Origin: DATFLS01 sp964413425
GTDB lineage: Bacteria > Fidelibacterota > JAANXI01
DNA length: 14,550 nt
Assembly: GCA_964413425.1 (NCBI GenBank)
Contig: CAYPST010000105.1
Coordinates: 1 to 14,550 of the forward strand
Direction of reading: 5' to 3'
The translations under genes were made by a program, and so were the position numbers. The notes under the pieces are model-generated. The model was given only the letters and a program-made list of their open reading frames with translations. It made no database searches and was not told where the DNA came from. Positions 6,506-14,451 of the stretch are shown here, piece after piece. Numbering within the stretch: the first letter of the stretch is position 1; every line of letters begins with the position of its first letter.

Positions 6506-6531
6506 AAAAACGCCCCGGCAATCACCGGGGC
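6506..6531 (-). terminator. Rho-independent terminator after the M23 peptidase gene
   Basis: On the minus strand, a perfect 7-bp GC-rich stem GCCCCGG/CCGGGGC (6531-6525 with 6518-6512), a 6-nt loop, then GTTTTTG (T run at 6510-6506). It lies 29 bp beyond the M23 stop codon and upstream of the miaB promoter, so it separates the two operons. Confidence 0.88.
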
Positions 6532-6560
6532 TGTTAGTACATTCCTTTTCTTGGTTCGTC

Positions 6561-7466
6561 TCAATCAAGATAGCTCAGGAAAAAGTAATTTCGGGGATTC
6601 ATAGGCATATTATCCACATGTACCTCATAATGCAAATGGGGCGCTGTGGATCGACCGGTATTGCCCACTTCACCGATCTTTTGTCCACGCTGTATTCTTT
6701 GCCCGGCCTCCACCTCCATCGTGGAGAGATGCGCGTAAAGGGTCTCATACCCGTACCCGTGATCCAGGGCGATCACCAGTCCGAAGCCTCCCCGCCGTTT
6801 GGCATATCGCACCACACCGTCAGCCGCCGCATACACCGGCGTGCCCCGCCGCGATGAAATATCCTGGCCATAGTGGAATCGTCGCTGCCGGTTAAACGGG
6901 TCGCGCCGCCAGCCGAACCCATCGGTTAAGTACCCGCTGTTTACCGGGATAATCGAAGGAGTCGACGCAATCTCTTCAGAGTTAATTTTGATGGATTGGT
7001 ATAACTCTTCACTGATTAACCGCTGCAGTTTCACTTTGCGGGCTATCTGGTCAACATCGAACAGGAGACTTGATACTTTGGCCTGCTCATCGGGGACCAG
7101 GTAATCCAGTTCGGAAGTCTTGTCATACCGGGTGCCCCCAATGCCCAGGTTCTTCACGTCTTCATCGACTTCCCTGAGACCGGCATAAGCCCGGATTGCC
7201 TCATCCTGATTTTGCAAATACCGGATATGATTGTCCAGCGTATCGATCCTTGTTTGCAGCGTATTCAGCAAGGAGACAAGGCGGGCATTGTTTTCCTTCA
7301 CATGTTTCAGTTTCACCTGGTACATGGTGCCGGTTACCACATCAAGCGTGAGATAAAAAAATCCACATCCAAGGACCAGAACGACAATGAACGCGAGTAT
7401 TACTTTCCGCTTGGTGAACGAGAATTCTTTGATTCCGGAATCGTCCTGCAGAAATAATAATTTCAC
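6561..7466 (-). CDS. Membrane-anchored M23 (LytM-type) metallopeptidase
   Basis: A 301-aa protein starting at GTG 7466 with SD GAGG about 9 nt upstream. The short cytoplasmic N terminus (MKLLFLQDDSG) is like those of other M23 proteins in FCB genomes. It is followed by one transmembrane helix (about 21-42), a coiled-coil region (about 50-95), a linker and a C-terminal LytM domain (about 175-295). The zinc ligands are visible: His198 and Asp202 in FHYGQDIS, and His279 in the HLH motif APHLHYEV; His246 in LYAHLS and His277 complete the active site. It is therefore probably an active DD-endopeptidase cutting peptidoglycan cross-links. The coiled coil could be regulatory, as in EnvC and MepM relatives. 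It is the last gene before the terminator and is separated from the sigma gene by 132 bp. It could be partly driven from that gap, where only weak promoter hexamers are seen. Confidence 0.9.
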   Translation of the reverse strand: MKLLFLQDDSGIKEFSFTKRKVILAFIVVLVLGCGFFYLTLDVVTGTMYQVKLKHVKENNARLVSLLNTLQTRIDTLDNHIRYLQNQDEAIRAYAGLREVDEDVKNLGIGGTRYDKTSELDYLVPDEQAKVSSLLFDVDQIARKVKLQRLISEELYQSIKINSEEIASTPSIIPVNSGYLTDGFGWRRDPFNRQRRFHYGQDISSRRGTPVYAAADGVVRYAKRRGGFGLVIALDHGYGYETLYAHLSTMEVEAGQRIQRGQKIGEVGNTGRSTAPHLHYEVHVDNMPMNPRNYFFLSYLD

Positions 7467-7598
7467 AGTATTTATCCTCTTATCTCGGATTACTCTGTTG
7501 GCTATCTCGGCATGTGCTTATGGCAATCAATTCTCTACGGGTTGCCAGGTAAAACAAATTGTATGTATAGATTTATTTCAATATAAGGAATCAGTAGT

Positions 7599-8450
7599 TT
7601 ACTCGCCAAGATATTTTTTTAATATCTTCGTACGGCTGGCATGGCGGAGCTTTCGCAGCGCCTTTTCTTTTATCTGGCGAATCCGTTCCCGGGTCAGGTT
7701 ATATTCCTGTCCAATCTGCTCCAGAGTTTTGGGTTGATCGGTATCTATTCCGAAATACAATCGAATAATGTCGGCTTCCCGGTTTTCCAGCGAGGAAAGC
7801 GCGCGCTCTATTTCATGGTGGAGTGACTCCTCCTTGAGTTCGTCTTCCGGATTCACCCCGTCGGTTTCCGGTAAAATTTCCAGAAGGTTTGCTTCATCAT
7901 CATCGCCCCGGGGGACATCCACCGATATTTCGCGCCCGGCCGCCATGATGGTCTCTTCAATTTCACTTTTCGTCACTGCCATGGCTTCGGCCACTTCCTC
8001 GGTGGTGGGTTCCCGGTCATATTCTTTCTCCAGCTCCTGATAGATTTTCCGCATCCTGGTTAACGCATCGACCTTGTTTAACGGGAGACGAACCAGTCTG
8101 GACTGCTGGGATATTGCCTGGAGAATAGACTGCCGTATCCACCACACTGCGTAGGAGATGAATTTAAACCCCCTGGTTTCATCAAAGCGCTTGGCCGCCT
8201 TAATTAACCCGATGTTCCCCTCGCTGATCAGGTCCTCGAGTGACAGCCCATGGTTCTGATATTTTTTCGCCACACTGACCACGAACCGGAGGTTTGATCG
8301 CAACAATTTATCCAACGCCTGCTGGTCATTTTCCCGGGCCCGCAGAGTGAGTTCTATTTCTTCTTCCGGTTTCAGAAGCCGCTCTTTACTAATTTCTTCA
8401 AAGTATTGGTCTAACACCCGGCTGGAGTATTCGTCTTTATGAGCAGTCAT
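7599..8450 (-). CDS. rpoD: RpoD-type RNA polymerase sigma factor (short primary form)
   Basis: A 283-aa sigma70 protein. Region 1.2 begins LDQYFEEISKERLLKPEEE (about 13-31). Region 2 (about 50-118) has the highly conserved NLRFVVSVAKKYQNHGLSLEDLISEGNIGLIKAAKRFD and FKFISYAVWWIRQSI, including the aromatic melting residues. Region 3 (about 130-200) contains RLPLNKVDAL at its start. Region 4 (about 210-270) carries the -35-binding helix-turn-helix TLEQIGQEYNLTRERIRQIKEKALRKLR. Region 1.1 and the long non-conserved region are absent, as in the about 286-aa primary sigma factors of Bacteroidota. Group 1 is therefore likely, although a closely related group 2 factor cannot be excluded. It begins 18 nt after the capA-like stop, so it belongs to that operon. 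Classical neighbours such as dnaG and rpsU are absent. Confidence 0.92.
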   Translation of the reverse strand: MTAHKDEYSSRVLDQYFEEISKERLLKPEEEIELTLRARENDQQALDKLLRSNLRFVVSVAKKYQNHGLSLEDLISEGNIGLIKAAKRFDETRGFKFISYAVWWIRQSILQAISQQSRLVRLPLNKVDALTRMRKIYQELEKEYDREPTTEEVAEAMAVTKSEIEETIMAAGREISVDVPRGDDDEANLLEILPETDGVNPEDELKEESLHHEIERALSSLENREADIIRLYFGIDTDQPKTLEQIGQEYNLTRERIRQIKEKALRKLRHASRTKILKKYLGE

Positions 8451-8468
8451 GATCGCCTGTAATGCTGT

Positions 8469-9479
8469 TTATTGGAGTAGAATTCGGCCCTCATCCGATA
8501 TTTTCAGGGTGCTGGTCGTGTCGAACCGCATCGAATAGCGCCGTAAATCCTGCAGGAAGGTATGTGCGGCAGCGCGCGTCATCGGGCGCGGTTGAAATCT
8601 GACCTCAACATTCTTCACGTTGAGCGGATGAATCGTAGCGGAATAAATGGTGTCCGGTCCGATGACCACTTCCAGCAGGCCGCTTTGGAGGGCGGTCAGG
8701 CTATATGAGCCAAAACATAAATTGCCCAGCGAATAGGAAATGAGTCGGTTTTTGTAGGCTTCCAGGCCCTGCCAGACATGGGGGTGGTGCCCGAGGATTA
8801 AATCCGCGCCGGCATCAATGGCACGCCGGGCAAAATCCTGCTGATATTTCTTGGTGCTGTCACTGTTCTCGGCGCCCCAATGAAATGATACCACCGTAAA
8901 ATCTACTTGCGAATCAATCTCCCGAATTTTTCTGGGAAAATGTGTGACATCCGGGTAGGCAGTGCCCGCGGTGGAATCTGTGGCCCAGAATTCTATCGGA
9001 AAGGTCATGGAGTAGGCAAAAAACCCCACTTTTAATCCTTTCTCAAAAATGACAGGATTCGACGCTGACTCCCGGTTAACGCCGTATCCTGCCGACCGGA
9101 TATCCAGGGCCTGCAGGTAGGCGACAGTGGAATCCGCCAGCGATGCACCGTAGTCAAGGATATGATTGTTCGCCAGACTGACGATATCAAACAGGCCATA
9201 TTTCACTGCCTCCCGGTAGTGGGGCGGCAATGAAAAGGTATACGTTTTTTGTGCCTTTTGCTGCTCGCTGGAAAGGCCGATAGGCATTTCCAGATTGCAG
9301 AACCGGAGATCCGCTTTTTGCAGGAGCGGCCGGATGTTCGCGAAGGGATACTCCACCCCTTCCCGATCCATATACTCCATGACCCAGTTGGACAGCATAA
9401 CATCACCTCCCGCCATAAGCGTGAGGGTGGAGTCTCCCGGCAGCTCCCCGCCGGAATGCCGAATGAACGGGCAGAGCAC
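8469..9479 (-). CDS. CapA/PgsA-family metallophosphatase-like protein
   Basis: A PGA_cap (CapA) family protein, 336 aa from GTG 9479. Family motifs in order are MAGGDVMLS (Asp26), CNLEMP (Asn62, Glu64), SLANNHILDYG (Asn104, Asn105, His106), SFHWGAE (His200) and GHHPHV (His231, His232, His234), the metal-binding pattern of this calcineurin-like superfamily. Characterised members act in poly-gamma-glutamate export and anchoring, but most homologues are functionally unassigned surface proteins. The GTG start is probably wrong. Upstream in the same frame lies a typical signal-anchor (TIWFAIIFLLVL), with no ATG, GTG or TTG before it. A CTG at 9530, 6 nt after SD GGGAG, would add 17 residues and restore an export signal, overlapping the end of the preceding gene by 11 nt. 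The gene is co-transcribed with the coiled-coil gene and the sigma gene. Confidence 0.85.
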   Translation of the reverse strand: MLCPFIRHSGGELPGDSTLTLMAGGDVMLSNWVMEYMDREGVEYPFANIRPLLQKADLRFCNLEMPIGLSSEQQKAQKTYTFSLPPHYREAVKYGLFDIVSLANNHILDYGASLADSTVAYLQALDIRSAGYGVNRESASNPVIFEKGLKVGFFAYSMTFPIEFWATDSTAGTAYPDVTHFPRKIREIDSQVDFTVVSFHWGAENSDSTKKYQQDFARRAIDAGADLILGHHPHVWQGLEAYKNRLISYSLGNLCFGSYSLTALQSGLLEVVIGPDTIYSATIHPLNVKNVEVRFQPRPMTRAAAHTFLQDLRRYSMRFDTTSTLKISDEGRILLQ

Positions 9480-9519
9480 CAGCAGAAAAATTATGGCAAA
9501 CCAAATTGTATTGTTCCCG

Positions 9520-9951
9520 TCAGGCTGCAGGGCTATCTCCCGTTTTTTCCGATTTCCTTTCCTCTGCAGATTGCTCCGGTTCTTCAGTTGCTTTCTTGGC
9601 CTTTTCTGTTTCCGCCTTCTCCTCCGGCATACTCTCTACTTTTTTCTCCAGATCTTTCTTTTTGGCTTCCAGCTGTTTGATTTTTTCAAAGATCTTCTGA
9701 ATTTCTGCATCACCGGGAATAGTGTCCAGCGCATTTTCGGATTTTAGGTGATACACTTTCCCGCCCAACTGCGAAAAGAGATGATCTATTTCCCGGTTCA
9801 CCTGCAAAATATCTAATTTCAGTTTGCCGGTACGGGTCAGTTCTTCCGCTTTATCCGCGGCTGCTTTTGAAAATACTTTTCCTTTTTCCGCGGCGAGATT
9901 ACCCAAATCCTGCAAACTCTTGCGCACATCATCCCATAACTTGCTGGCCAT
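9520..9951 (-). CDS. Small coiled-coil protein of unknown function
   Basis: A 143-aa protein from ATG 9951, chosen because AGGAGG lies 7 nt upstream. The frame stays open to a GTG at 10053, but that extension has no SD and overlaps the hairpin leader. The protein is hydrophilic. It has an amphipathic helical N terminus (KLWDDVRKSLQDLGNLAAEKGKVFSKAA), a central ILQVNREIDHLFSQLGGKVYHLKSE segment resembling helical pairs in small cytoplasmic coiled-coil proteins, a Lys/Glu-rich coiled coil (about 83-108) and a disordered, highly charged tail. There is no signal peptide, membrane segment or cysteine. I do not recognise a named family. It leads the unit with the CapA-type, sigma and M23 genes. Confidence 0.75.
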   Translation of the reverse strand: MASKLWDDVRKSLQDLGNLAAEKGKVFSKAAADKAEELTRTGKLKLDILQVNREIDHLFSQLGGKVYHLKSENALDTIPGDAEIQKIFEKIKQLEAKKKDLEKKVESMPEEKAETEKAKKATEEPEQSAEERKSEKTGDSPAA

Positions 9952-9985
9952 CTTTGGTCCTCCTTGCTTGTAATGAATTAATATG

Positions 9986-10066
9986 ACTATTAAGTTAGCC
10001 CAGGAGAGCCATGACTGTGGGGCCTCGTGACCCTGAGCTGATTTAATAGCCACATAAGTTAATAGT
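9986..10066 (-). promoter_or_regulatory. Structured 5' leader with competing hairpins
   Basis: In the minus-strand transcript, CTATTAA (10049-10043) pairs with TTAATAG (9993-9987). After a 3x3 internal loop, AGCTCAGG (10039-10032) pairs with CCTGGGCT (10004-9997, one G-U), giving 15 pairs around a 27-nt apical region. A second upstream copy of CTATTAA (10065-10059) competes for the same partner: the 12-nt arm at 10066-10055 is complementary to 9997-9986 with one mismatch. There is no U tract, so this is not a terminator. It lies in the roughly 175-nt leader of the coiled-coil/CapA/sigma operon. Function as a regulatory RNA is inferred from structure and position only. Confidence 0.45.
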
Positions 10067-10083
10067 AACTCTTACCGTATGAA

Positions 10084-10107
10084 CTACTTATACTGCTTTT
10101 GTTCCAA
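10084..10107 (-). other. Possible 7-codon leader peptide
   Basis: TTG start at 10107 with GGAGG six nt upstream (10118-10114), encoding MEQKQYK and ending in TAG. It sits between the promoter and the competing hairpins. The SD is strong but the ORF is tiny and the start is TTG. It could be a translated leader or chance. Confidence 0.2.
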
Positions 10108-10131
10108 GATAAACCTCCGCTTCAGTGTACA

Positions 10132-10159
10132 ATATTAGAGATTTCATACGAAGTTACAA
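10132..10159 (-). promoter_or_regulatory. Promoter of the coiled-coil/CapA/sigma/M23 operon
   Basis: On the minus strand, -35 TTGTAA (10159-10154), a 16-bp spacer and -10 TAATAT (10137-10132). The expected start is near 10125, about 120 nt beyond the gatB stop and about 175 nt before ATG 9951. No clear U-tract terminator was found after gatB, only an imperfect GC-rich hairpin around GGCACC...GGTGTC, so read-through from gatB is possible. Confidence 0.5.
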
Positions 10160-10247
10160 GCAATTTCAACCGTTTCGGGCGGTCCAGGGACACCAGGAGA
10201 CAGGGCCGGTGCCCCCTCTCATGTGCTTATCGTGTCAGCAGGTGCTG

Positions 10248-11684
10248 TTACTCTGCGGGTCCCAGTTTCTCCTCAAGTATTTCATTCACCTTCTGCGGAT
10301 TGGCTTTACCGCGTGTCTCCCGCATGACCTGTCCCATAAAAAACTTCGACAGCTGCGGGTTCCCACTCTTATATTTTTCGTACTCGTCCGGATTTTCTTG
10401 AATGACTTTTTCAACAATGTTTTCCAGCCGGGAAGTATCTGAAACCTGCTTTAATCCCTGCTCTTCTATAATTTCATCAGCGGATTTCGGGCCGTCCGCC
10501 ATAGAGAAAAACACTTGCTTCGCGGCATTCTGGGTCACCGTTTTGTCTTCGACACGCTTCAGTAAGCCCGAAAGCCGGTCCGGATCAATGGGAAAATCCT
10601 GCATGTCCAGGTCGCGATCTTTGAGCACCCGCAAGACTTCTCCCATAATCCAGTTCGCCGCCAGCCGGGGATTCCCTGCCTTCCGAACGACTGCCTCATA
10701 GTATTGAGACAGGGCTTTATCACTGGTGATGACTTCGGCGTCATATTCGCGGATCTGATATTCCTCAACAAAGCGTCTCCGTTTGGTATCCGGAAGTTCG
10801 GGCAGTGATTGCCCGATCTCCTTCCGCCATTGTTCCGAAACCTCCAGCGGCAGTAAATCCGGTTCCGGGAAGTACCGGTAATCTTCAGCTTCTTCTTTGG
10901 TGCGCATTCGTACCGCACGATTTTCGGCTTCATTCCAGAGCAGGGTGTCCTGCGTGATAGTCCCTCCGGATTGCAGTATTTCGGTTTGCCGGTCGATTTC
11001 AAACTGGAGTGCCCGTTCCACTCCCCGAAAGGAGTTCATATTTTTCATTTCGGTCTTGACGCCGAATGGCTCCTCGCCCACCGGACGCAGGGAAATATTG
11101 GCATCGCAGCGCAAACTCCCCTTCTCCATATTGCAGTCGGAGATCTCCAGGTATTCCAGCATCTGCTTGAGTTTATTGAGATACGCCCGCGCTTCCTCGG
11201 GAGATCGGATGTCCGGCTCACTCACGATTTCGATGAGCGGCACCCCGCACCGGTTAAAATCGACCAGGGTGCCCTCACTTTCCGTATGGAGGGATTTACC
11301 GGCATCTTCCTCCACATGGATTCGGGTGAGCCCAATCGACTTTTGCGTGCCATTCTCCAGGGTGATCGTGATTTCCCCCTCATAGCAGAGCGGTTCATCA
11401 TACTGGGAGATCTGATATCCTTTGGGCAGGTCCGGATAGAAGTAGTTCTTTCTGGCAAACCGGGAGAACGGCCGGATGGTGCAGTTCGTCGCCAGGCCCA
11501 TCCTCACCGCATATTCCACGGCGCGCCGGTTCAGGACCGGCAGCACTCCCGGCATTCCAAGGCACACCGGACAGGTTTGGGTATTTGGCTCAGCTCCGTA
11601 CTCATAATGGCAGGCACAGAAGAGTTTGGTATCCGTGGCCAGCTGCGCGTGGACTTCCAACCCGATAACTGGTTCGAACTGCAT
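10248..11684 (-). CDS. gatB: Aspartyl/glutamyl-tRNA amidotransferase subunit B
   Basis: A 478-aa full-length GatB, the kinase/amidotransferase subunit of GatCAB, which converts mischarged Glu-tRNA-Gln and/or Asp-tRNA-Asn to the amides. It starts FEPVIGLEVHAQL. The zinc-binding cysteines are Cys23, Cys25, Cys38 and Cys41 (LFCAC...TCPVCLG). KNYFYPDLPKGYQISQY and the family signature VDFNRCGVPLIEIVSEPD (about 141-158) follow, with the helical plus YqeY-like tRNA-binding tail at the C terminus (about 330-475). Only 6 nt separate it from the serA stop, so it is translationally linked to the serine operon. gatA and gatC are not in the window. Its presence indicates that the organism makes Gln-tRNA or Asn-tRNA by the indirect route. 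Confidence 0.97.
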   Translation of the reverse strand: MQFEPVIGLEVHAQLATDTKLFCACHYEYGAEPNTQTCPVCLGMPGVLPVLNRRAVEYAVRMGLATNCTIRPFSRFARKNYFYPDLPKGYQISQYDEPLCYEGEITITLENGTQKSIGLTRIHVEEDAGKSLHTESEGTLVDFNRCGVPLIEIVSEPDIRSPEEARAYLNKLKQMLEYLEISDCNMEKGSLRCDANISLRPVGEEPFGVKTEMKNMNSFRGVERALQFEIDRQTEILQSGGTITQDTLLWNEAENRAVRMRTKEEAEDYRYFPEPDLLPLEVSEQWRKEIGQSLPELPDTKRRRFVEEYQIREYDAEVITSDKALSQYYEAVVRKAGNPRLAANWIMGEVLRVLKDRDLDMQDFPIDPDRLSGLLKRVEDKTVTQNAAKQVFFSMADGPKSADEIIEEQGLKQVSDTSRLENIVEKVIQENPDEYEKYKSGNPQLSKFFMGQVMRETRGKANPQKVNEILEEKLGPAE

Positions 11685-11690
11685 GGTCTC

Positions 11691-13295
11691 TTACCCCTTC
11701 AAATCCTGCGGGAAACTCACCTGCTGCACCTGGAGAATATTGGGCTGATCTTCAAGAGCAGCGATCTCTTCCTTACTGATGGCAGTGTCCAGATTCACCA
11801 TGGCAAGTGCGGTAGTGCCATGTTTTTGCCGCCCGAGTCGATATTCTGCGATATTGATGTTTTTGGAACCGAGAAAATTCCCGATAGTTCCGATGACTCC
11901 CGGCACGTCGTTGTTCCTGATCATTAACACATGCCCCACCGGCATAGCATCCATGTGGAATTCATCGATCCGGACAATCCGCGGATCGTCCCGCCCGAAC
12001 AGCGATCCGGCTGCCGTCCGGGCCTCGTTTTTCTCGCTTTCGACGGTTACCTCAACCAGAGTGGTGTATCCGGAGTCCTCGTATCCGTGTGCTTCTTCAA
12101 TATTAATTTGCCGCTGTTTCGCCAGCAGTGCCGCGTTCATTAAATTCACCTTTTCCCCGACAATCGGGGTCAGGATACCTTTCAAAACCGCCAGCGTTAA
12201 GGGTTTAATGTCTTCTTCAAATTCACCGCTGACTTTCACCGTCACTTTTCTGATGGGGCCATCCGACAGCGAAACCTGCAGAAGCCCCAGCCGTTCACCT
12301 AAATCCAGATACGGTTCCATGCTCTTCACTTTGCCATAATCTGCAAAGGGAATATTCACCGCATTGCTCACTTTTTCGCTCAGCAGAAAATCCCGCAGCT
12401 GAGTGGCAATCTGGACCGCCACATTCTGCTTTGCTTCAAAAGTGGAAGCACCCAGATGTGGTGTGACGACCGCATTCTCATACTTCAGGAACGGATGATC
12501 TTTCCCCAGTGGTTCCGACTCAAAAACATCAAATCCGATGGCACCCACTTTACCGGATTCCAATCCTGCTGCCACTGCATTTTCGTCAAAGATGCCGCCA
12601 CGGGAACAATTCACCAGCAGCACGCCGTCCTTCATTTTCGCAATCTGTTCCTTTCCGATCATCCCCCTGGTCTGATCGTTCTTCGGCACATGCACGCTAA
12701 TAATATCAGCGGTGTCATAGATCTCATCCAATCCGACCGGCCGCACGTCCACAGAATCAAATTGTTCTTCGGAGACATAGGGATCATATCCGATGGATTC
12801 AAGTTCGAAGCTCTTCGCCCGTTTTGCCACTTCCTGGCCTATCCGCCCCAACCCGATAATACCCAGCGTTTTGCCCCGGAGTTCATGGCCCACGAATTTG
12901 TTGCGATCCCACCGACCTTCGCGCAGCGATGCGTTTGCCGGCACCACTTTCCGGGCTGCAGCCAGCATCAATGTCATGGTCTGTTCGACGGCAGCATTCG
13001 TGTTGCCGGTCGGCGTATTCATTACAATAACGCCTCGTAAAGTCGCGGCTTCCAGGTGCACATTGTCCACACCAACGCCCGCACGTCCGATAACACGGAG
13101 ATTGTCCGCTCTTTCCAGCAGTTCTTTGCTCACCTTGGTACCGCTGCGAATGATCCAGCCATGGATCGAACCGAGATCTTCGATGTAATCTTCTACCGGA
13201 CTGTCCGGTTTATAGATAACTTCAATCTCGCCGGTTTCCTTGAGCAGCTCGATACCGCGCTCATCAACCGCATCTGTAATAATTACCTTATACAT
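11691..13295 (-). CDS. serA: D-3-phosphoglycerate dehydrogenase
   Basis: Catalyses the first step of phosphorylated serine synthesis, 3-phosphoglycerate to 3-phosphohydroxypyruvate with NAD. A 534-aa long-form enzyme from ATG 13295, which has AAGGGG 6 nt upstream; an in-frame GTG at 13310 would add 5 residues. It shows GRAGVGVDNV (70-79), the NAD-binding GLGRIG (148-153), and the catalytic Arg232 (NCSRGG), Glu261 (FESEP) and His280 (VTPHLGAS). An intervening ASB-type regulatory domain (about 315-445) and a C-terminal ACT domain (about 453-530, containing NNDVPGVIGTIGNFLG) follow. This is the length and order of the B. subtilis and mycobacterial enzymes. The ACT domain suggests serine feedback. 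It sits directly after an aminotransferase gene and 6 nt before gatB. Confidence 0.97.
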   Translation of the reverse strand: MYKVIITDAVDERGIELLKETGEIEVIYKPDSPVEDYIEDLGSIHGWIIRSGTKVSKELLERADNLRVIGRAGVGVDNVHLEAATLRGVIVMNTPTGNTNAAVEQTMTLMLAAARKVVPANASLREGRWDRNKFVGHELRGKTLGIIGLGRIGQEVAKRAKSFELESIGYDPYVSEEQFDSVDVRPVGLDEIYDTADIISVHVPKNDQTRGMIGKEQIAKMKDGVLLVNCSRGGIFDENAVAAGLESGKVGAIGFDVFESEPLGKDHPFLKYENAVVTPHLGASTFEAKQNVAVQIATQLRDFLLSEKVSNAVNIPFADYGKVKSMEPYLDLGERLGLLQVSLSDGPIRKVTVKVSGEFEEDIKPLTLAVLKGILTPIVGEKVNLMNAALLAKQRQINIEEAHGYEDSGYTTLVEVTVESEKNEARTAAGSLFGRDDPRIVRIDEFHMDAMPVGHVLMIRNNDVPGVIGTIGNFLGSKNINIAEYRLGRQKHGTTALAMVNLDTAISKEEIAALEDQPNILQVQQVSFPQDLKG

Positions 13296-13326
13296 CACGT
13301 ACCCCTTCACTTTCGTCTGTTCAGTT

Positions 13327-14406
13327 TTATTGTAGATCCTCTAAGATTTCATCAATAGTGTGTAAAAGTTCTTCTAATGCCTCCGGTTGGGTATCTCCCA
13401 TATGCGCTATCCGGAACGTTTTCCCTTTCAGCGCACCGTATCCGTTTGAGATCCGATATCCCTGTTCCAACAGCCTGGTGGTGAGCTGACCGATATCGAT
13501 TCCGGGGGTATTATCGATACAGGTCAGGGTTTGCGAATGATAGGGATCTTCGGAAAAGAGATCGAATCCATGATCCAGCGCCCAGTTGCGTGTTCGTTCG
13601 GCCATTGTTTTATGACGTTGATACCGGTGAGCGAGCCCTTCATCATTCATACGCTGGAGCTGCCGCTGTAAACCGTACAGATGGGGAACGCTGGCCGTGG
13701 TCGGGGTTTGTCCTCGCTGGTAATATTTTTCGAAGACTTCGAAATCGAAATAATATCCCTTATGCTGCTGATCTTTCGACGCGTCCAGGGCTGCCTGGGA
13801 GACGCTGGCAACGGCAAATCCCGGGGGGAGTCCCCAGGCTTTCTGAACACTTGCCAGACAGACGTCAATCCCCCATTCATCCACAGGGATGTCTACGCCG
13901 GCCATAGAACTGACCGCATCGACCAGGATGAGGGCATCGGAACTTTCTTTGATCACACCGGTGATCTCTTTGAGCGGATTCATTACCCCGGTGGAGGTTT
14001 CATTGTGTGTCACACATACGACATCGTAATCGGCATGCTGTAGTGCCGATTTTACCTGTTCCGGATGGACTGCATTCCCCCATTCAACCTCCAATGTATC
14101 CGCAGGGAGCCCACAGCCGGCGGTAATGTCATGCCATCGTTTGCTGAAGGCGCCGCACACCAGGTTTAAACTCCGTTTTTTTACGGTATTCCGAACCGCC
14201 GCTTCCATCAAGCCGGTGCCGGTACTTGTACTCAACCATATCCTGTTTTCAGTATTCAGCACCTTCTGTACTCCGTGGAAGACCTCCCAGTATAAATCTG
14301 AAAATTCCGGGGTCCGGTGGCCAATCATCGGTTTTGACATTGCCGCCATAACGTCCTGATGGACTGAGACGGGTCCGGGAATAAAAAGCGTAGGAACCTT
14401 ATCCAT
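13327..14406 (-). CDS. Class-V PLP aminotransferase (alanine-glyoxylate/phosphoserine type)
   Basis: A 359-aa fold-type I, class-V aminotransferase that opens with LFIPGPVSVHQDV and GHRTPEFSDLY, as in the serine-pyruvate/alanine-glyoxylate and archaeal-type phosphoserine aminotransferases. Key residues are STSTGTGLMEAA (phosphate-binding loop, 59-70), HNETSTG (134-140), Asp163 in LVDAVSS (pyridine N) and the Schiff-base Lys189 in SVQKAWGLPPG. ATG 14406 has AGGAGG 9 nt upstream. The next gene is serA, whose product needs a phosphoserine aminotransferase. No serC-type PSAT is in the window, so this enzyme is the likely second step of serine synthesis. That is context inference; alanine-glyoxylate or serine-glyoxylate transamination cannot be excluded. 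Confidence 0.9.
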   Translation of the reverse strand: MDKVPTLFIPGPVSVHQDVMAAMSKPMIGHRTPEFSDLYWEVFHGVQKVLNTENRIWLSTSTGTGLMEAAVRNTVKKRSLNLVCGAFSKRWHDITAGCGLPADTLEVEWGNAVHPEQVKSALQHADYDVVCVTHNETSTGVMNPLKEITGVIKESSDALILVDAVSSMAGVDIPVDEWGIDVCLASVQKAWGLPPGFAVASVSQAALDASKDQQHKGYYFDFEVFEKYYQRGQTPTTASVPHLYGLQRQLQRMNDEGLAHRYQRHKTMAERTRNWALDHGFDLFSEDPYHSQTLTCIDNTPGIDIGQLTTRLLEQGYRISNGYGALKGKTFRIAHMGDTQPEALEELLHTIDEILEDLQ

Positions 14407-14451
14407 TGAATCATACCTCCTGCGGTTTCACATCTTCTTGTACCTAACTTG

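Noticed and set aside
7609..7630. A hairpin AAGATAT/ATATCTT with an A/T run at the end of the sigma gene, resembling a terminator
   Set aside because: It lies within the coding sequence of the sigma C terminus, the stem is purely AT-rich, and no T run follows the stem on the minus strand.
9952..10053. N-terminal extension of the coiled-coil protein from GTG 10053
   Set aside because: There is no SD before the GTG, the segment coincides with a long hairpin, and ATG 9951 has a near-perfect AGGAGG.
10971..11927. A 318-codon plus-strand ORF antisense to gatB and serA
   Set aside because: It spans two well-supported genes with intact catalytic motifs on the other strand, shows no recognisable domain, and fits a codon-bias shadow.
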